Of a DNA stretch of 64,000 bases, positions 15,948-24,853 are shown piece after piece. The DNA is taken from NCBI RefSeq assembly GCF_030718205.1, contig NZ_JAUZQF010000004.1, positions 1 through 64,000 on the forward strand. Direction: 5' to 3'. A model generated the notes under the pieces. It was not told where the DNA came from. It saw only the letters and a program-made list of their open reading frames with translations, and did no database searches. A program made the position numbers and the translations under genes. Each line of letters starts with the position of its first letter. Positions within the stretch are counted from its first letter, which is position 1. This DNA is from Nonomuraea turcica (GTDB lineage Bacteria > Actinomycetota > Actinomycetes > Streptosporangiales > Streptosporangiaceae).

Positions 15948-18931
15948 GCGAGTACGGCCCGCGCCCGCGCCTCGTCCAGCCGGTGCCCGTACTCGCGGTG
16001 CAGCTCGACGGCCCTGCGTGCGTCCTCGGCCGACCGCTTGACCTGGGCCAGCACGGTGAGCGCCTGGCCTTCGAGCCGGCGCAGGCCGTACCGTGCGGCC
16101 GCCTCCAGCGCCTCCCCGGCCGCGGCGGCGGACTCGTCCCGCCGCCCGCTCTCCAGGAGCACCTCGGCCAGCCACACGCGGGTCCGGGTGTCGAAGTAGG
16201 GATAATTGCGGTCCCGGTAGCGGGCCAGCACGTCCCGGAACAGGGAGAGGCGCTCGTCGAGTCCCAGCGACGCGTCCACGCGGGCCAGGGTGCCGCGGGC
16301 CTCCTCGTACCGGCCGGCCGGCCCTCTCACGGGCGCCTCCCGCACGGCCCGCCGCGCCAGCTCGGCGGCGCGTGCCCCGTCCTCACGCAGGTGGTGGGCG
16401 ATGGCCGCGCCGGAGAGCGTCCCGGCCAGCTGGGCGTCCTTCGCCCACGCCAGCGCATGCTCGTATGCCCCGATGGCCTGGCCGAGATCGCCCAGTGCCA
16501 CGTGCACACCACCGAGGACGGAGTATGCCCTGCCCTCCCAGGCAGGCCGGCCGCCGTGCTCCTCCCAGATCCGGATGGCCCGCAGCTGCCGCTCCAGCGC
16601 CTCGCGGGCGCGGCCGGCCCACAGGAGCTTGATGGCGTAGTTCTCCAGGATGCCGGCCAGCCTCGTGGTCGGCTCCCGCGCCTCCCACAGCCGCACGATC
16701 CGCTCGTGCTCCGCCATGCTCTCGTGCAGATCGCCGAGGCCGGCCTTGGCCACGACGAGGTTGGTCAGGGCCAGCTGGACGCCGGTCTCCCAGCCGATCT
16801 CCGCATACAGCTCGGAGGCGAGCTCGCAGTGCCGGATGGCCTCGCGCGGCTCGCTCAGCACGAGGCTGGCGTTGGCCAGCGTGTGGTGCATGCCGGCCTG
16901 GCCGGCGCGGTCGCCCGCCCGCTCGGCCTCGTCCAGGGCGCGAGTGGCCAGCGCGATGACCACGTCGGGCGGATAGTTCTGGTACACGAAGGCACGCAAC
17001 GTCTCCACCAGCCGCCACGACACGCGACCGCGCGCCTGGTCCATGACCGCCAGCAGGTTGTGCTGCTCGGCCTGGAACCAGGCGCTCGCGGCGCCGGCGT
17101 CGGCGAACTCCTCACCGTCGCACGGCGGATCGTCCGCGGTCAGCGGGAGCAGCTCGATGGAGGGTGCGAGCAGCGGCGCGGCGGCCCGAGCGGAGTGCAA
17201 ATAGTACGCGTGCAGCGGCGCGGGGTCGTCGTCCCGGGCGGTGCAGTGCTCGCGGGCGTACAGCGCGACCAGGTCGTGCAGCCGGTAGCGGCCGGGCGCG
17301 TGCTCCTCGATGAGGTGGGCGGAGGCGAGCCTGGCCAGGAGCCGCTTGGCCGTGGCCTGGTCGGCGCCCGCCAGCCGGGCGGCCGTGCTCGCGGTGAAGT
17401 CGCAGCCGGGCACCAGCCCGAAGCGGCGGAACAACACCTGGGCCTCGGGCGGCAGCGCGGCATAGGAGCCGGCGAACGCGGCGGCCACCGTGGCCTGCGC
17501 GTCGCCCTCGACGGCCAGCGTGCTCCAGCGGTCGGCGTGCAGCTCCTTGATGTATTCGTGCAGGCCGGCCCGGCCGATGAGGTTCGCGCCCGCGATGGCC
17601 AGGGCCAGTGGCAGGTGCCCGCACAGCTCGGCGAGCTCGGCCACGGCGGCGGGGTCGGCGCTGACGAGGTCGTCGCCCACCAGGTCGGCCAGCAGGTCGC
17701 GGGACTCGCCGGGGGTGAAGGTGCCCAGCCGTACGCTCCGCGCCCCCTGCAGGGCCAGGCCGCGCAGCGCGTCGCGGCTGGTGACGAGCACCGCGCAGGA
17801 CGAGCCGCCGGGCAGCAGCGGGCGTACCTGCTCGGCGTGGGCCGCGTTGTCGAGCAGCAGGAGGACGCGCCTGGTGGCCAGCGTGGAGCGGTAGAGGTCG
17901 AGCTGCTCGGCGGCGCCGGTCGGCCGGGCTCCGGCGGGGACCCCGAGCGCGCCGAGCAGGCGGGGCAGCACGCGCTCGGGTGGCAGCGGATCGCCCTGGC
18001 CGTGGCCGTTGAGGTCGACGTGCAGCTGCCCGTCGGGGAAGTCGGCGGCCAGCTGGTGGCCGACGTGGACGGCCAGCGCCGATTTGCCGATGCCGGCCGC
18101 GCCGGTGACCACGGCCACCCGGCCGCCGCGCAGCAGTCGCCGCAGGCGTTCGGCCTCGGCCTGCCTGCCGACGAAGCCGGCGACGTCCCTGGGCAGCTGG
18201 CGTGGCGTCACCGGCCGGTGACCCTCGACGATGCGCTGGTGCAGGTCGCGCAGGCGGGGCCCTGGATCGACGCCGAGCTCGCCGGCCAGCGTGCGCTGCA
18301 CGTCGTGGTAGAGCTCCAGCGCCTCGGCCGGTCGGCCGTCGTGCCAGAGCGCGGTCATGGCGAGCGCGTGCGGGGTCTCCCTGAGGGGCTCTTCGTCCCT
18401 CAGCTCCTGCAGCAGGGCGGGCACCTCGCGGTGGCGGCCCAGCTCGATCAGGGCGGCGGCGTGCTCCTCGAGCAGGTCCCAGCGCTCGCGCAGCAGCGGG
18501 CCGCGGATGCGCTGCTCGACCCAGGCGGTGCCGATCCCCTGGAGCGGCTGCCCGCGCCACAGGTCCAGCGCCCGCGCCCAGGCGGCGGTGGCGTCCTCGG
18601 GCCGGTCCGCCGCCCGCCCCTCGGCCGCCAGGCGGCGGAAGCACCCGAGGTCCACCTCGTCGGGCGGCACGTCGAGCGCGTAGCCGGCGGTCGTGCTGGC
18701 GATGCGCTCGCCCAGGGACTTACGCAGCTGCGACACCTTGAGCTGGACGATGGTCTTGGCGGTCTTGGGCGGGTCGTCCTCCCAGAGCGCCTCGATGAGC
18801 CGGCCGACCGGCACATAGGAGCCATGGTGCGCCGCGAGCAGCCCGAGCACGCACTGCTGCTGGGCTCCTTCGATCGGGATCTCGGCGCCGCCGACGTGCA
18901 CTTCGACCGGGCCGAGCACGCGGATCTCCAT
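15935..18931 (-). CDS. AfsR/SARP-type STAND regulator (DNA-binding, BTAD, NB-ARC, TPR)
   Basis: A 998-aa signal-transduction ATPase of the AfsR type. The winged helix (1-90: IRVLGPVEVHVGGAEIPIEG, KVSQLRKSLGERIAS) is followed by BTAD (about 95-245), an NB-ARC ATPase beginning GFVGRQAEAERLRRLL, Walker A VVTGAAGIGKSALAVH, a Walker B-like VLLLLDNAAHAEQV and the sensor region VLVTSRDALRGLA. The C-terminal third (about 640-990) is a TPR superhelix, the presumed sensor. The TATGCT box 8 nt upstream of the ATG suggests a leaderless promoter, but the gene also follows the inositol-phosphate synthase gene by 19 bp and could be read through from it. Confidence 0.9.
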   Translation of the reverse strand: MEIRVLGPVEVHVGGAEIPIEGAQQQCVLGLLAAHHGSYVPVGRLIEALWEDDPPKTAKTIVQLKVSQLRKSLGERIASTTAGYALDVPPDEVDLGCFRRLAAEGRAADRPEDATAAWARALDLWRGQPLQGIGTAWVEQRIRGPLLRERWDLLEEHAAALIELGRHREVPALLQELRDEEPLRETPHALAMTALWHDGRPAEALELYHDVQRTLAGELGVDPGPRLRDLHQRIVEGHRPVTPRQLPRDVAGFVGRQAEAERLRRLLRGGRVAVVTGAAGIGKSALAVHVGHQLAADFPDGQLHVDLNGHGQGDPLPPERVLPRLLGALGVPAGARPTGAAEQLDLYRSTLATRRVLLLLDNAAHAEQVRPLLPGGSSCAVLVTSRDALRGLALQGARSVRLGTFTPGESRDLLADLVGDDLVSADPAAVAELAELCGHLPLALAIAGANLIGRAGLHEYIKELHADRWSTLAVEGDAQATVAAAFAGSYAALPPEAQVLFRRFGLVPGCDFTASTAARLAGADQATAKRLLARLASAHLIEEHAPGRYRLHDLVALYAREHCTARDDDPAPLHAYYLHSARAAAPLLAPSIELLPLTADDPPCDGEEFADAGAASAWFQAEQHNLLAVMDQARGRVSWRLVETLRAFVYQNYPPDVVIALATRALDEAERAGDRAGQAGMHHTLANASLVLSEPREAIRHCELASELYAEIGWETGVQLALTNLVVAKAGLGDLHESMAEHERIVRLWEAREPTTRLAGILENYAIKLLWAGRAREALERQLRAIRIWEEHGGRPAWEGRAYSVLGGVHVALGDLGQAIGAYEHALAWAKDAQLAGTLSGAAIAHHLREDGARAAELARRAVREAPVRGPAGRYEEARGTLARVDASLGLDERLSLFRDVLARYRDRNYPYFDTRTRVWLAEVLLESGRRDESAAAAGEALEAAARYGLRRLEGQALTVLAQVKRSAEDARRAVELHREYGHRLDEARARAVLAQVV

Positions 18932-18939
18932 CCCGCCCG

Positions 18940-18945
18940 AGCATA
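18940..18945 (-). promoter_or_regulatory. -10 box of a leaderless promoter for the AfsR-type gene
   Basis: TATGCT on the minus strand ends 8 nt before the ATG at 18931. It lies in the 19-bp gap after the inositol-phosphate synthase gene and partly in its stop region. Confidence 0.45.
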
Positions 18946-18950
18946 GTGTG

Positions 18951-19940
18951 TCAAACCGCCTTCATCAGCGTGGCGGACACCTCCTCGAGGAGCCCGCCGA
19001 CGCCCTGGTCCATGGCCGCCTTGGCGTGCCGGACCGCGTCGAGGGCGTTGCCCGCGGCACTGGGCGAGTCCTCGACGACCATGCGCACCTCCACCTCCAG
19101 CGGGGAGCCCCCGAACCCCTCGCCGTCCAGCCGGATGTAGGCGACCTTGCGGTCCTCCATGAACGGTATGTACTGGGCGCCGACGTGCGCGGCCGCGCCC
19201 GCACCCGTGGCCTTGGTGGCCTTCTTGCTCGCCATCCGCGAGGCGTCCTGGAGGTTGACGAAGTCCATGTTGCCGCCGCCGAGCAGCTGGTGTCCGCCGC
19301 CGAGGCGGACACCGCTCGCCGTCAGCGCGTCGACCAGCGCCCGGTGCAGCAGCGTGGCGCCGAACGAGCTCTTCAGGTCGTCGCCGAGCAGCGGCAACCC
19401 GGCCTCGGCGAAGCGGCGCCGCCACTGCGGGGAGCGGGCGAGGACGGCCGGCATGCAGTTCACGAACGCGCAACCGGCGGCCAGGGCGGCCCGCGCGTAC
19501 CGCTCGGTGGCCTGCTGCGCGCCCGTGGGCAGGAAGTTCAGCACGACGTGGGTGCCCGTGGCCGCCAGGTGCGCGGCGACCTCCTCCGGCGTGAGCTCCG
19601 TGGCGCCGGAGCTCGCGCCGCGCGGGTCCACGAGATCCGCGGAGTCGGGACCCACGCCGTCGGCCAGGATCCCGTTCACGACCGGCACCCCGAGGTGCGG
19701 CACGGCGGCGAACGCGCGGGCATTGTTGGGCGGCGTCCAGATGGCCTCCGACAGGTCGCGGCCGAGCTTGGCGGCGTTGACGTCGAAGGCGGCGGTGAAG
19801 CGCACGTCGGAGATCGCGTAGCCGGCGCACACGGGGTGCCGCAGACCGGGCGCGTCGCCGCCGCGGTAGTACTCGACGCCCTGTACCAGGGACGACACGC
19901 AGTTGCCCACGCCGATCACGGCCACGTTCACGGTAGTCAT
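18951..19940 (-). CDS. Inositol-3-phosphate synthase family protein (Ino1-like)
   Basis: A 329-aa NAD-dependent enzyme of the family converting glucose 6-phosphate to inositol 1-phosphate. Visible marks are VNVAVIGVGNCVSSLVQGVE (Rossmann loop), IWTPPNNARAF, LPLLGDDLKSSFGATLLHRA, LLGGGNMDFVNLQDASRMAS followed by KKATKA (active-site Lys cluster), and IRLDGEGFGGSPLEVEVRMV. It is somewhat shorter and more diverged than the usual actinobacterial Ino1 (about 360 aa), so it may serve a specialised pathway (aminocyclitol, inositol lipid or mycothiol supply). It lies 7 bp after the LuxR-type regulator and 19 bp before the AfsR-type regulator, in an operon-like row. Confidence 0.88.
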   Translation of the reverse strand: MTTVNVAVIGVGNCVSSLVQGVEYYRGGDAPGLRHPVCAGYAISDVRFTAAFDVNAAKLGRDLSEAIWTPPNNARAFAAVPHLGVPVVNGILADGVGPDSADLVDPRGASSGATELTPEEVAAHLAATGTHVVLNFLPTGAQQATERYARAALAAGCAFVNCMPAVLARSPQWRRRFAEAGLPLLGDDLKSSFGATLLHRALVDALTASGVRLGGGHQLLGGGNMDFVNLQDASRMASKKATKATGAGAAAHVGAQYIPFMEDRKVAYIRLDGEGFGGSPLEVEVRMVVEDSPSAAGNALDAVRHAKAAMDQGVGGLLEEVSATLMKAV

Positions 19941-19947
19941 GACGGGA

Positions 19948-22536
19948 TTAGATCAGCCCCGCGCGGCGGGCCAGCGCGGCGGCCTCCACGCGGGAGGTCG
20001 CGCCCAGCTTGGCCAGGATGTTCGAGACGTGCACACCTGAGGTCCTGGCCGAGATGAACAACCGCTCGGCGATCTGGCGATTGCTCAGCCCTTCGGCGAC
20101 CAGGCCGAGCACCTCCAGCTCCCTGGCCGACAGATGAAGGTCGCCGGCGAGGCCCACCCTGAGCGTGGCCGCGGCCGCCTCGACCTCCCGCCGCAGCGGC
20201 TCCGCGCTGAGGTTCGCCGCGATCGCGGCCGCCTCGCGCAGCAGCTCACGGGCGGCCGCCCGGTCCTGCTCGGCCGCCCTGACCAGTGCCTGACCCAGCG
20301 CGTGGGGCTGCCCGACGGTCCGCCAGCACGCCACGGCCGCCGCCCACGACCCGCCGCGCTCGGCCTCGAACGTGGCCCGGTATGCCTCCTGCACCGGCCC
20401 CGTCGTGGCGATGCCCGCAGGCGCCTCCCGCACGCGGCCGACGCGGGCCGCCAGCACCAGCAGCGGCCAGGCGTACCGGCGGCTCTGCCGGAGATCGTGC
20501 TCGGCCAGCACGTGGTCGATCACCCGCCCGGCCCGCTCCGGGTCCGCCTGGGCCACCGCGAGCCGGCACTCCAGCAGGTCGGGCTCCAGACAGGAGTCGT
20601 AGCCCCGCGACCGTCCGCGCATCAACGGCCTGGCCAGGCGGACGACGTCGGCGGCCTCGGCCAATGACCCTTCCCAGACGGCGACCGTCCCCAGCACCAT
20701 GAGGATCCAGGCCCGGTGGATCGGCGCCGGGTCCAGGGCGAGCGCCGCCCGGATGACCTCGCGGGCCTCCTGCCAGCGGCCGAGCGAGACGAGCGGCTCG
20801 GCGAGGTTCGCGGCCAGGTGGGCGCCCCTGGTGCGGGCCATGCCCAGGCGTCTGGCCCTGGACATGCCCTCGCGGGCCACGGACGCGGCCCTGGCGTGCT
20901 CGCCCGCGGCCTCCAGCACATCGGCCTCACTGGCGTAGGACATGAGCAGGCTGTCGTCGTCGGGCGCGCCGGACCGGAACTCGGCGTACAGGCTCGACGC
21001 GGTGCCGAGGTCGCCGTCGAGCGCGGTGAGCGCGGCCAGCGTGATCATGGCCCGGGCGTCGCCGAGCGCGAGCGCCTCCTCGGCGTGGGCGCGGGCCTCG
21101 GTGTCCTGGCCGTTCCAGGCCAAGACGGTGGCGAGGGAGCCGATCAGCCTGGCCTCGCGCGGGGCGAGGCGTACGGCTTCGCGCAGGTCTCCGAGGCCCT
21201 CCTCGCCGAGCAGGTCGCGGACGGCGACGCGCAGCTCCAGCAGGTGCGCGGCCCGCAGCGGATCGTCCACCTCCTCCAGCGCCCGGGTGGCCAGCTCCTC
21301 GGCCCGCTCGGCGTCGCCTTCGCACAAGGCGTCCCGCGCCGCGTGCTCCAGTACCCACGCATGATCCCGCCCTCGTGAGTGGGCGTCGTCCCACAGCTCA
21401 AGCACACGTTCCCAGCGGCCGGCCTGCCAGGCGGCGTCGAAGGCCCGCCGCCGGTCGCCCGCCGCGTACCAGTGGTCGGCGGCCAGCTCCGGCCACGCCT
21501 CGGCGCAGCGGGCGTGCAGGCGCCGCCGCTCCCCCGGCAGCAGGTCGTCGTAGACGGCATCGCGGATCAGGGCGTGTCTGAAGGCATAGCCGTCCCCGTC
21601 CACGAGCAGCAGCCGCGCGCGGACGATGGGCCGCAACGCGTCGTCGAGCGCCAGCTCGTCCAGCCGGGCCACGGCCGCCAGCACCTCGTGCGGCGTCCTG
21701 CGCCCGGCCACGGCGGCGATCCGCAGCACGTCCAGACTGGGCGGGAAGAGCCGGTCGGCCCCGGCGAGCAGCAACTCGCGCAGCGAGGCCGGGGTGGCCG
21801 CCCCGGCGCCGGCGTCGGCCAGCGCCTCGACGAACAGCGGGTTGCCCTCGCTCCGCGCCACGATGGAGTCCAGCTCCGCGATACTCCAGCGAGCCCGCCC
21901 GGCGGCGACCCGCGAACCCGGCTCCACCCCCTCGCCGTCGCAGCTCAGCATGCGGGCCACCTCCTGGCGCCCGAGCGGCGGAACCCTGATCACTTCGGTG
22001 GCCGGGAGCCGAAGCGGCTCACGGGAGGTGGCGATCACCAGCACGCCCGGTCGCATCAGATTACGCAGCAGGAACACGAGCAGGTCGCGGCTGGCCTGGT
22101 CGGCCCAGTGCAGGTCCTCCAGCACGAGCACCACGAGACGCCGCTCGGCGGCCCGCTCGACCAGCAGGAGCACCTCCTCGAACAGCCGCGCCCGCCCGAG
22201 CCCGGGCAGCTCCGTCACCTCTCCGAGCTCGGGCAGCAGCCGCGCCAGCCCGCCGCGCCCGCCGCCCGGCACGAGCCCGGCTCCGTGCTCCCTGACCAGC
22301 CGCCGCAGCACGGGCACGAACGGCGCGTACGCGGCCCCGCCCGGATCGGCCCCGCCCTCCGCGACGAGCGCGTCGATCCCGCTGACGAACTCGCGGACCA
22401 GGCGCGACTTGCCGATGCCCGCCTCGCCGACGACCAGCACGGCGGCCGGTGTGCCTGCCTGCGCCGCGGCCAGCCGCCGCAGCTCCGCCTCACGTCCGAC
22501 GAACACACCACTCATTATGAAGAGGCGGCTAAGCAT
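19948..22536 (-). CDS. LuxR-type STAND regulator (AAA ATPase + TPR + C-terminal HTH)
   Basis: An 862-aa LAL-like regulator. The N-terminal AAA module opens with FVGREAELRRLAAAQAG, Walker A VLVVGEAGIGKSRLVREF, Walker B LVVLVLEDLHWADQASRDLL, and a sensor segment LVIATSREPL. The middle is a long TPR-like helical region. The last 65 residues are a LuxR HTH: LSARELEVLGLVAEGLSNRQ, IAERLFISARTSGVHVSNIL, LGATSRVEAAALARR. ATG at 22536 is annotated; ATG at 22515 (MSGVFVGRE) is equally possible. It is divergent from the MFS gene at 22582 and first in the row LuxR - Ino1 - AfsR. Confidence 0.92.
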   Translation of the reverse strand: MLSRLFIMSGVFVGREAELRRLAAAQAGTPAAVLVVGEAGIGKSRLVREFVSGIDALVAEGGADPGGAAYAPFVPVLRRLVREHGAGLVPGGGRGGLARLLPELGEVTELPGLGRARLFEEVLLLVERAAERRLVVLVLEDLHWADQASRDLLVFLLRNLMRPGVLVIATSREPLRLPATEVIRVPPLGRQEVARMLSCDGEGVEPGSRVAAGRARWSIAELDSIVARSEGNPLFVEALADAGAGAATPASLRELLLAGADRLFPPSLDVLRIAAVAGRRTPHEVLAAVARLDELALDDALRPIVRARLLLVDGDGYAFRHALIRDAVYDDLLPGERRRLHARCAEAWPELAADHWYAAGDRRRAFDAAWQAGRWERVLELWDDAHSRGRDHAWVLEHAARDALCEGDAERAEELATRALEEVDDPLRAAHLLELRVAVRDLLGEEGLGDLREAVRLAPREARLIGSLATVLAWNGQDTEARAHAEEALALGDARAMITLAALTALDGDLGTASSLYAEFRSGAPDDDSLLMSYASEADVLEAAGEHARAASVAREGMSRARRLGMARTRGAHLAANLAEPLVSLGRWQEAREVIRAALALDPAPIHRAWILMVLGTVAVWEGSLAEAADVVRLARPLMRGRSRGYDSCLEPDLLECRLAVAQADPERAGRVIDHVLAEHDLRQSRRYAWPLLVLAARVGRVREAPAGIATTGPVQEAYRATFEAERGGSWAAAVACWRTVGQPHALGQALVRAAEQDRAAARELLREAAAIAANLSAEPLRREVEAAAATLRVGLAGDLHLSARELEVLGLVAEGLSNRQIAERLFISARTSGVHVSNILAKLGATSRVEAAALARRAGLI

Positions 22537-22581
22537 CTTGCCCGATGTGTCCTAGGCACCTGCTCAGGCACCGTCGTCGGC

Positions 22582-23691
22582 ATGACGACCCGCTCGATGA
22601 ACCTGATGATGGCCGCCTCTGCAGCCGGGCTGTTCGGCTTCTACCTGCTGTTCTCCACCGTCCCCCTGTACACGGCGACGGGCGGCGCCGGCGAGCTCGG
22701 CGCGGGGATGACCACGGCCGCCATGATGCTGGCCACGGTTCTGGCCGAGCTGGCCGTTCCCTGGCTGCTGGCCACGTTCGGCTATCGCACGGTGATGGGG
22801 CTGGGCCTCGCGCTGCTCGGCGGACCCGCGCTGCTGCTGCCGCTGTCGGCCGCGCTGCCGCTGGTCCTGGCCGTCTCTCTGCTGCGAGGGGCCGGGCTCG
22901 GCATCGTCGTGGTCGCGGGCACGGCGCTGACCGCCGAGCTCGTGCCCGCGGAGCGGCGCAGCGAGGGCCTCGGCCTGTACGGCGTGGCGGTCGGCATCCC
23001 GTCGATCCTCGGCCTACCCCTCGGCCTCTGGGCCGGCGACGCGCTCGGCTTCACGCCCGTCCTGGTCGTGGCCGGGCTGGTGCCCCTGGCCGGGCTCGTG
23101 ACCGTGCGCGGGCTACCGGCCACCAAGCCCGCACGCTTGATCAGCCGGCAGTCGACGGACGCACGCGGGCTGGCCGGGCTCGTGCTGCTGTTCGCGGCGG
23201 TGACCACCGCGACGGGCGTCATGGTGACTTTCCTGCCGCTGGCGGGCTCGCCCGAGCTGGCGTCGGCCGCGCTGCTCACCCAGTCGCTGGCGACGCCGCC
23301 GGCCCGCTGGCTGGCCGGCAGATTCGGCGACCGGCACGGCTCGGCCCGCCTGCTGCTGCCAGGCCTGCTCGCCGCCGTCGCGGGGATCGCACTGCAGACC
23401 CAGGTCGACGGCCCGGTCGCGGTGGTGGCCGGGATGGCGATGTTCGGCGCCGGGTTCGGGGTGCTGCAGAACGCGACGCTGGCGGTGATGTTCGAGCGCG
23501 GCGAACCCTCCCGCGTCAGCGCCCTGTGGAACCTGGCCTACGACGCGGGGATGGGCGCGGGGGCGATGGGGTTCGGGCTGGTGCTCGGCCACACCGGTTA
23601 CCCGCTCGGATTCGCCCTGGTGGCCGCGCTCATGGCCGTCACGCTGCCACTGACCAGGGTCAGGCCGGCGGGCGTTCCACTCCCACGGTGA
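22582..23691 (+). CDS. MFS transporter
   Basis: A 369-aa integral membrane protein with about 11-12 spans and the major-facilitator pattern, including the loop LAGRFGDRHGSARLLLPG (motif A form G-x-x-x-D-R-x-G) between two six-helix halves. Drug or metabolite efflux is likely but unproven. ATG at 22582 starts right before the first span; the frame is open far upstream only because the opposite-strand gene leaves no stops. Its end overlaps the convergent gene at 23660 by 32 bp. Confidence 0.85.
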   Translation: MTTRSMNLMMAASAAGLFGFYLLFSTVPLYTATGGAGELGAGMTTAAMMLATVLAELAVPWLLATFGYRTVMGLGLALLGGPALLLPLSAALPLVLAVSLLRGAGLGIVVVAGTALTAELVPAERRSEGLGLYGVAVGIPSILGLPLGLWAGDALGFTPVLVVAGLVPLAGLVTVRGLPATKPARLISRQSTDARGLAGLVLLFAAVTTATGVMVTFLPLAGSPELASAALLTQSLATPPARWLAGRFGDRHGSARLLLPGLLAAVAGIALQTQVDGPVAVVAGMAMFGAGFGVLQNATLAVMFERGEPSRVSALWNLAYDAGMGAGAMGFGLVLGHTGYPLGFALVAALMAVTLPLTRVRPAGVPLPR

Positions 23692-24286
23692 TCTCGTTGC
23701 CGAGCCGGCGGCCGGTGAGCAGGTCGAGATCGTCGCCGCTCCAGAACCTGCCGGGGTCGTACCAGTTGGGGCGGCGGCCGGACTCCAGCAGCCCCATCGC
23801 CTCGTAGGTGACGGCCACGACCTCGGCGCAGTAGGCGCTCTCCAGCGCCACCTCCTCGCGGGTCCGGCGCGGGATGCGGCCCCTGAACCAGCGGGCCGCC
23901 AGGCGGGCGGTGGAGGGGAACGGGGTGCCGTCGAGGCGGGCGACGGTACGCAGGGCCGCGTCCTCCATCTCCGGTGTGACCTCCGGCTCCAACTGGCGCA
24001 GCCAGGCCCGCTGACCGTATTTGTTGGCCCACACCGTGACCGCGCCGCGCAAGTCGTGCAGCTGCACCCCGCGGTGGTGGGTGCCGGCCCACAGGTCCGG
24101 CAGCGACCTGCCGAGCTCGGCGTGCCACATCATGGGCGGCAGGTCCTCGATCACGATGGCCATGCCCACGTGGTTGACCGGGCTGTTGGTCATCGTCTGG
24201 ATCGCGCGGTCGGGGACCGAGCGCCCGCGGAAAACCCACAGGTCGCCGGTCCTCGTCACCTTGACGGCCTCGTCGAGAGTCAGCAC
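23660..24286 (-). CDS. YiiX-like permuted papain-fold protein (NlpC/P60 superfamily), function unknown
   Basis: A 208-aa soluble protein. GDLWVFRGRSVPDRAIQTMT, then NSPVNHVGMAIV supplies the conserved His, PPMMWHAELGRSLPDLWAGT another His/Glu region, and ESAYCAEVVAVTYEAMGLL the Cys. The order His before Cys is that of circularly permuted NlpC/P60 (YiiX/YaeF) proteins. These are thought to be cysteine peptidases or amidases/acyltransferases acting on envelope material. The GTG at 24286 has no clear ribosome site. Confidence is good for a real conserved gene, moderate for the fold. Confidence 0.7.
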   Translation of the reverse strand: MLTLDEAVKVTRTGDLWVFRGRSVPDRAIQTMTNSPVNHVGMAIVIEDLPPMMWHAELGRSLPDLWAGTHHRGVQLHDLRGAVTVWANKYGQRAWLRQLEPEVTPEMEDAALRTVARLDGTPFPSTARLAARWFRGRIPRRTREEVALESAYCAEVVAVTYEAMGLLESGRRPNWYDPGRFWSGDDLDLLTGRRLGNEITVGVERPPA

Positions 24287-24674
24287 ACCACTAGCGTCTT
24301 CGGTTCTCTGTGTTTACGCAAAACGAACATCGGCGTAGCCTCGTCGCACGCCGACCGAGGCCGTGCAGTGATCCGATGGAAGCCGAAGCCGCGTCCGTCC
24401 GGCAAGCCGGGCGAACCTTGGCTGTGAACCGCGTTGTCGGGGCCTGACTCCGCACTTCTGGAGGGAGTGCGGCTCTTGGGCCACCGCCCCGCCGGACGCT
24501 GTCCCGTTGATGCGGACACCAACGGGGGCGGGGACCGAGCGCCAGTCAGGCACCTGGCTGTGACAGAAAGTTATCTCACGATTACGGTCCATCGCAACCA
24601 ATCACGTGGGAGAAATCCAACAACAGATCTACCGGTAACCACCGGCTCGCATGGCGAGCGCCATCAACAGGTCA
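24287..24674. other. Intergenic region without a supported gene; one hairpin
   Basis: No frame with coding character was found on either strand. CCGCACT (24450-24456) and AGTGCGG (24466-24472) form a 7-bp stem with a 9-nt loop, without a T-run. The right half is less G+C-rich and includes the likely upstream promoter region of the small gene at 24689. Confidence 0.4.
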
Positions 24675-24680
24675 TACTCT
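24675..24680 (+). promoter_or_regulatory. -10 box of a leaderless promoter
   Basis: TACTCT ends 8 nt before the ATG at 24689. Confidence 0.5.
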
Positions 24681-24688
24681 AGGCAACT

Positions 24689-24853
24689 ATGCGCTGGTGG
24701 AAGATGCTCGGTCTGGCCGGAATCATGGGCGTCGCGGCCACGGGAGTGGTGATCGCGCGGGCCGAACGACGGCGCCGCGCCTACACGCCCGAGGAGATCA
24801 GGACACGCCTGCGCGAGCGTGCCCACACTCAGCCGGACGGACGCAACTCATAG
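24689..24853 (+). CDS. 54-aa single-span membrane protein, unknown
   Basis: The protein begins MRWWKMLGLAGIMGVAATGV followed by VIARAERRRRAYTPEEIRTR. That gives one hydrophobic span (about 7-23), a basic cluster and an acidic/basic helix (YTPEEIRTRLRERAH). The design is a type I/III anchor with a short cytoplasmic helix. I believe similar small proteins are widespread in actinomycetes (recollection, not searched). No ribosome site is needed because a TACTCT box sits 8 nt upstream. It overlaps the 3' end of the convergent binding-protein gene by 25 bp. Confidence 0.7.
   Translation: MRWWKMLGLAGIMGVAATGVVIARAERRRRAYTPEEIRTRLRERAHTQPDGRNS

Noticed and set aside
15983..18946. 987-codon plus-strand open frame
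   Set aside because: It is antisense to the AfsR-type gene. The translation is a featureless Gly/Arg/Gln/Val-rich sequence caused by G+C-rich third positions.
21379..22581. N-terminal 400 codons of the open frame leading into the MFS transporter
   Set aside because: This part is antisense to the LuxR-type regulator and non-protein-like; the transporter starts at ATG 22582.
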